Below are positions 60,901 to 64,000 of a DNA stretch of 64,000 nucleotides, piece by piece. Within the stretch, counting starts at the first letter, position 1. Every line of letters starts with the position of its first letter. A model generated the notes under the pieces. The model saw nothing but the letters and a program-made list of their open reading frames with translations, did no database searches and was not told the DNA's origin. Source of the DNA: an uncultured Bacteroidales bacterium. Lineage in GTDB: Bacteria > Bacteroidota > Bacteroidia > Bacteroidales > FEN-979. The stretch spans positions 143,145 through 207,144 of the forward strand of contig CAJBYO010000085.1 in NCBI GenBank assembly GCA_903959905.1, written 5' to 3'. The translations under genes and the position numbers were made by a program.

Positions 60901-63660
60901 GTTTGAAATGTTTGTACAGCCAAATATGTTCGTAACCTCCAGCCAGTAATTGCCGATTGTGGAAGCATTGTAGTTCATGTTTGTTGCGCCGAGAATCTGC
61001 ACACCATCCCTGATCCACTGATAACTGCTTTGGCCTGAGCAACCCAACAGGGGTGTAAAACCACCGGGGCAGAATGTTGTGTCAGGTGTAGTAATGGTGC
61101 ACGATGGCGTAGGATTGACCACAACGGTATGAACTTTAGAGACAGTACAAGTGCCCAGCGTTGCCGTCACTGTTACATTGTATGATGATGCAACCAGGTA
61201 GGTATGTTCTGTTGGTGAAGTGTACGACGTTGATGGGCCATCGCCGAAAGCCCACTGGTACGACCATCCTGAACCGTTAGGAACAACGGTAAAGGTAACA
61301 GGCTGACCGACACATGCCGGGTTGGGGGAAATAGTAAAATCTACAGTACAGGGAGGAGGATTGCCAATGCCACTGCAGGGAGGGCTCTGAACAACAATGG
61401 TAATCGTCTTTGTTGTACTGCAGGTACCGTTGGACGCAGTCACCGTAAAAGTGAACGATCCGGGAACAGGTGTAAAAACGGTAGCAGGCACAAAAGCGGT
61501 ATTCGTATTTCCGGGAGGTACAAACCCCGGCGGGCCGGTCCATGAATAGGTATACGGACCTGCTGATGTTGACAATGTCAGGCCGCCGGGAACCGAAGGC
61601 AGGCAATAATAAATGGGACCGCTGCATGAAATCGCAGAAATAAAAGGCGGATCAACAACATTTACAACAACAGATGAGGTTCCACCGCAATTTGTTGCTG
61701 AGACTGTGGCTGGTCCGGGGGCTCCGTGCCAGCGGATAAGTACACTGTTTGTACCCTGTCCTGAAACAATCGACCCCCTGAATGAAGGAGTTACTGCCCA
61801 TGTAACGGGCGTTGGGCCAGAAGCGGAAAAACTGGTGGACGCATCAACACAGACCGTAATGGCCGGCGGAGGTGAAGGTGTAATTACCGGAGGGCCGTAC
61901 ACATTCACAACAAGCGTCTGGGTGAGTGACTGGCACATGACACCCGGGCTGATCTCGATTTCCTGATAAACACTTACAGTCCATGGCGCTGTCCCTGTAA
62001 ACTTAATAATGGCCGAGTCCTGATCCTCGCCAAACTGCATTTGAACTGCAGCTCCGTTGTTAACACTCCATGTGTAAAGGCTGCCTGTTGTGTTTGAGGT
62101 AATACCAAAGGCCTGAATGGAACCCGGGCAAACAAGGTTGGGGCCGGTAATGGCAGCCAAAACTGGAACAGCTACTACCTGGACTACCTTCACAGCATTT
62201 AAGTTGCAATATACGCCCGGAGGTGGAGTAGCAGTTACATTATAGAATCCGGGGGAATTAAATGTAATATTTTTTGAAATTGCAGGACCCGGAGGTAAAA
62301 TAACACCGGTAAGCGGACTAACTGTCCAACTGGCCATGCCACTTCCAAAATACGAATTGGTTGAATACTGACAAACCTTATCTGCCCCGAAAATTGAATA
62401 AACCGGAAGGACGTTCACCGGGAATGTGCTAACTCCGCTGCAGCCTGAAAGCGGGTTGTTGTATGTGCAGGTAATTATATAAGAACCGGCAACATTAAAG
62501 GTTATGTTCACATTGGCCACATTACGGTCCTTGTCATTGAATGTAAAAGTACCCGCAGGTGCATTTGTGGTCCAGGTATAGAAAGTGCCCGGCATGGAAG
62601 GAAGGAAAAAACTCCCGGCAGAACCAACACAAAGGGGGTTAGGGCCTGTAATCGGAAGATTCGGGTAAAGAACCGGGACATTGAGCGTAGTGGACCCGGG
62701 GCAAGGTGCAGTTCCGCAACCGGGTACTGCCAGTGAAACTGTTGTAGGACCAGAATAAGCGGCATTCCATTTGATCTTTATGCATGGAGTACCAGCACCG
62801 GAAATGATTACCCCGCCTGTTACAGTCCAGTTATAGGTGCCGCAAACAACAGGGGTGCAAAATGAAGAGGTATCCCCCGGGCAAACAGTCCCATAGCAAC
62901 ATGTCGTTTCAATCGAGGGGCCGGTACCCGGAAGGATGTTGATGACCACAGAAGCAGTGTCAATACAGCCGCAAGGTCTTTTCAAGTCACCTGCTTGCTG
63001 ACCGGTGCCCACATCCTGGGCGGTGAGAATCACTGTATAAGGGCCGGGGCCGGGATAAAAATGAGGCGGAGGGCTGGCTAGAGTTGAAGTTGTTCCATCA
63101 CCAAAATCCCATAAATAGGAACTGCCACCAGTTGAAGTGTTTGTAAAAGTCACAGCTCCTCCGGCACAAATCGGGTTGGGAACGGCCGTAAAACTGGCCT
63201 GTGGGCCGTCAACAAGGCATATTTCCTGCGTTATTGAGTCATGGCAACCTCCTCCGTCTATCACCACTTTTATAAAGCCTGTTGTTCCTGATCCCCAAAC
63301 AATGGTAACAGGATTCCCCGGGTTCGGCGGCAGAACTGTTCCACCTGAGACCGTCCATGTATATGTATATGGTGCTGTGTTGGGGTAAACTGTATAAGTA
63401 TGCGCAGACAGTTTACAGGCGGCCATATGCCCCTGCCCGTTGGGTGCAGTTCCGCCCATGCATTGGCCCTCCGGCGGACAAATATCGACTGCATCTTTTA
63501 AATAAAAATCGGGACAGCAAACCGTCTGGCCGACTGAACTGATTGAAATGAAAGATGCGAGCATGGTAAAAGTCAGCATGAACACACGGCTAAGACGTTC
63601 AAAACGTTCAATAAACCGAATCTCCTGACCCTTTCCGGAAATGGTAATTTTATGTTTCAT
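57910..63660 (-). CDS. Giant PKD/GEVED-domain T9SS surface protein
   Basis: A 1916-residue exported protein. A long N-terminus with a hydrophobic segment at about 27-45 (signal peptide). Several PKD domains are marked by SYLWDFGDGTT and YQWAFGDGP, with Ig-like SPICSG-type repeats between. Two GEVED domains at about 1210-1360 and 1370-1510 each open with LDFGDAPD/LDFGDVPD and end in DGEVEDYPV/NGEVEDYRV. The C-terminus is a T9SS sorting domain (VYPNPTTSTFTLEL to MAKIIKQ). It is likely an adhesive or structural cell-surface protein. Cysteines are frequent, so disulfides are likely. Confidence 0.88.
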   Translation of the reverse strand: MKHKITISGKGQEIRFIERFERLSRVFMLTFTMLASFISISSVGQTVCCPDFYLKDAVDICPPEGQCMGGTAPNGQGHMAACKLSAHTYTVYPNTAPYTYTWTVSGGTVLPPNPGNPVTIVWGSGTTGFIKVVIDGGGCHDSITQEICLVDGPQASFTAVPNPICAGGAVTFTNTSTGGSSYLWDFGDGTTSTLASPPPHFYPGPGPYTVILTAQDVGTGQQAGDLKRPCGCIDTASVVINILPGTGPSIETTCCYGTVCPGDTSSFCTPVVCGTYNWTVTGGVIISGAGTPCIKIKWNAAYSGPTTVSLAVPGCGTAPCPGSTTLNVPVLYPNLPITGPNPLCVGSAGSFFLPSMPGTFYTWTTNAPAGTFTFNDKDRNVANVNITFNVAGSYIITCTYNNPLSGCSGVSTFPVNVLPVYSIFGADKVCQYSTNSYFGSGMASWTVSPLTGVILPPGPAISKNITFNSPGFYNVTATPPPGVYCNLNAVKVVQVVAVPVLAAITGPNLVCPGSIQAFGITSNTTGSLYTWSVNNGAAVQMQFGEDQDSAIIKFTGTAPWTVSVYQEIEISPGVMCQSLTQTLVVNVYGPPVITPSPPPAITVCVDASTSFSASGPTPVTWAVTPSFRGSIVSGQGTNSVLIRWHGAPGPATVSATNCGGTSSVVVNVVDPPFISAISCSGPIYYCLPSVPGGLTLSTSAGPYTYSWTGPPGFVPPGNTNTAFVPATVFTPVPGSFTFTVTASNGTCSTTKTITIVVQSPPCSGIGNPPPCTVDFTISPNPACVGQPVTFTVVPNGSGWSYQWAFGDGPSTSYTSPTEHTYLVASSYNVTVTATLGTCTVSKVHTVVVNPTPSCTITTPDTTFCPGGFTPLLGCSGQSSYQWIRDGVQILGATNMNYNASTIGNYWLEVTNIFGCTNISNKIYIYKKARPIAKITGDGIICTTGGGVTTLNMSSYYNANYTYSWSSNPAGATFSPNNSNASFYTTATLTVPLVLPYTCAFIVHVQDVVTGCENYDTLCVTFYETPTVTVPFVSGCEGPSYTLVPTPNNPAQYHYQWSNGKTTPVITVSTNGVYSVTITDKVSGCEGSTTAAMIFPLPDLSLFPYGCDSICDTASIQMYIPLPLNWVAPFNTYASAYPLIQWFDNGNYGTPIGVGPTFPFSSAVLGNHQISVVVGNVYGCTDTAGVRCINVRHCAPSQGLDFGDAPDIPGSAFNYQTLLPNGARHNIVPGVRMGILIDAEPNGQPNIPASGDDINTSDDEDGVTIPPIIQIGSSFLVTVQASVNGYVDAWIDYNINGTWIGPGEQILINQPVILGPNTFTITVPATATMGQSYARFRFHTANGTIPFNGLANDGEVEDYPVFINECCQGEELDFGDVPDMPLVGFNYPTLLASNGARHIVCANIRLGALIDSETDGQPNTPATGDDILTSPDEDGVQFVGTMYVGMPATIKVTASIAGFLNAWMDFNKDGDWADTGEQMFVNQPLVPGVNTLTFMIPTTAVQGKTYARFRFNTIGGLNYYGLAVNGEVEDYRVHDCPHWMPIPTNLKHYITIPHDLQNLYAGDVLGVFYSDASGTQACAGLAELDGSTDKIMIAYGDNPATPVKDGFAVGEPIIWKLCSVVKGDANPVDVIYDFTYPNSTGLFAQNGISALSEIIGLHVTATSAPGTICNGDAVQLHADVSNSQGIAFSWSSVPAGFTSTLQNPVDQPLVNTVYYVEAFDGVFHATSSVSVTVTQVNPLVAQLPLNNITVPTGDSRCYNATQSIIVAGNGTQFTVQSGGSVTMIAGQSILFKPGAKANSGSYLHGYITTSGTYCCGLISPPAAKMEGETTGVEPLADKSFFKVYPNPTTSTFTLELNGEAADSKVSVEIYGILGEKILKKEVSGNRQVFDLSGKQHGVYLIRVMNGSESGMAKIIKQ

Positions 63661-64000
63661 ATTATTCCTCCTGTTGGTTAAACCGTTCTACCGGCGAAAT
63701 GAATGTTAATATCCTACTGTTAAATTAAACTGCCGGAATGTATATTTCTCATGGGAACGGTGAACAATTCACCGATATTCAATCCGGTCAGATAGCAAAT
63801 ATATATAGATTTAGTCTAAATTAGATATTTTCTTAACATTATTTAACGATATTATCACGAGTAACTAATCAGTGGCTGAAAATCTAAGCGTTGTTAACAT
63901 TTTTTTGCACTAATGAACAGGGTGATTTGGTGTTGAAAATTTGACTTTTTAAAATCCAGCACATACTAACAAATATTATTTTACAAGTTGATAAATAAGC
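63661..64000. other. AT-rich upstream region, no gene
   Basis: 340 bases without a convincing reading frame. On the minus strand TATATTTG (63796-63803) fits the Bacteroidota TAnnTTTG -7 box and could drive the giant surface-protein gene, with a leader of about 130 bases. Nothing else is recognised. Confidence 0.5.

Overview
The window is chromosomal DNA of a Bacteroidota bacterium, most likely an environmental anaerobe of the Bacteroidales type. Four long secreted proteins end in a type IX secretion (T9SS) sorting domain. Promoter-like TAnnTTTG boxes, a Bacteroidota tyrosine ammonia-lyase and PorT-type outer-membrane barrels fit this assignment. This placement is inference; no rRNA or marker gene is present. 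The left edge cuts a histidine kinase gene. The right 340 bases are an AT-rich upstream region without a gene.

Region 1 (1-1500) holds the kinase tail, a half-size EamA-like transporter, a small rhodanese and tRNA-Arg(ACG) on the minus strand. Region 2 (about 1600-25363) is one long plus-strand cluster for an aryl-polyene/flexirubin-type polyketide lipid. Tyrosine ammonia-lyase would supply the 4-coumarate starter. Two acyl carrier proteins, four intact ketosynthases, two Cys-less chain-length-factor-like paralogues, a half-length ketosynthase-like protein, FabG and a hotdog dehydratase would build the chain. A B12-binding radical SAM enzyme, an LpxL-type acyltransferase, a thioesterase, two BtrH-type proteins each with a small helical partner, an ABC exporter, two paralogous outer-membrane proteins, a NodB-type deacetylase, a LolA-like carrier and a lipoprotein would tailor, transfer and localise it. 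DarA/DarB, needed for the resorcinol half of true flexirubins, are not in the window.

Region 3 (25445-33251) has a beta-carbonic anhydrase, a T9SS-exported PNGase F-like protein with an inserted LamG domain, an outer-membrane barrel protein, an acyl-CoA dehydrogenase and an NAD(P)-binding epimerase-like protein. Region 4 (33464-43248) has a solute-binding/PAS histidine kinase, an orphan triple-PAS protein, a single-domain response regulator, and a tight set of a DUF1338 protein, a lipoprotein hydrolase and a large FAD/Fe-S oxidoreductase. A choice-of-anchor-L T9SS protein follows.

Region 5 (45860-54421) is the most interesting part. It is a four-gene membrane redox operon: a periplasmic-binding-protein/GcvH fusion, a Tat-exported four-cluster ferredoxin, an NrfD-type quinone-interacting membrane subunit and a second membrane-anchored GcvH-like protein. 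Upstream is a near-consensus sigma-54 promoter with two identical-core palindromes at enhancer distance. A strong terminator closes the operon. Next come a c-type-haem histidine kinase, its NtrC-type sigma-54 activator and an archaemetzincin protease. Region 6 (54432-63660, minus strand) encodes an M28 peptidase with a T9SS domain, an exported SUMF1/FGE-like protein and a 1916-residue PKD/GEVED surface protein.

Short tandem arrays with 7-, 8- or 9-base periods lie in many gaps. Two repeat elements have entered coding sequence in frame: one in a ketosynthase and one in a lipoprotein of the polyketide cluster.
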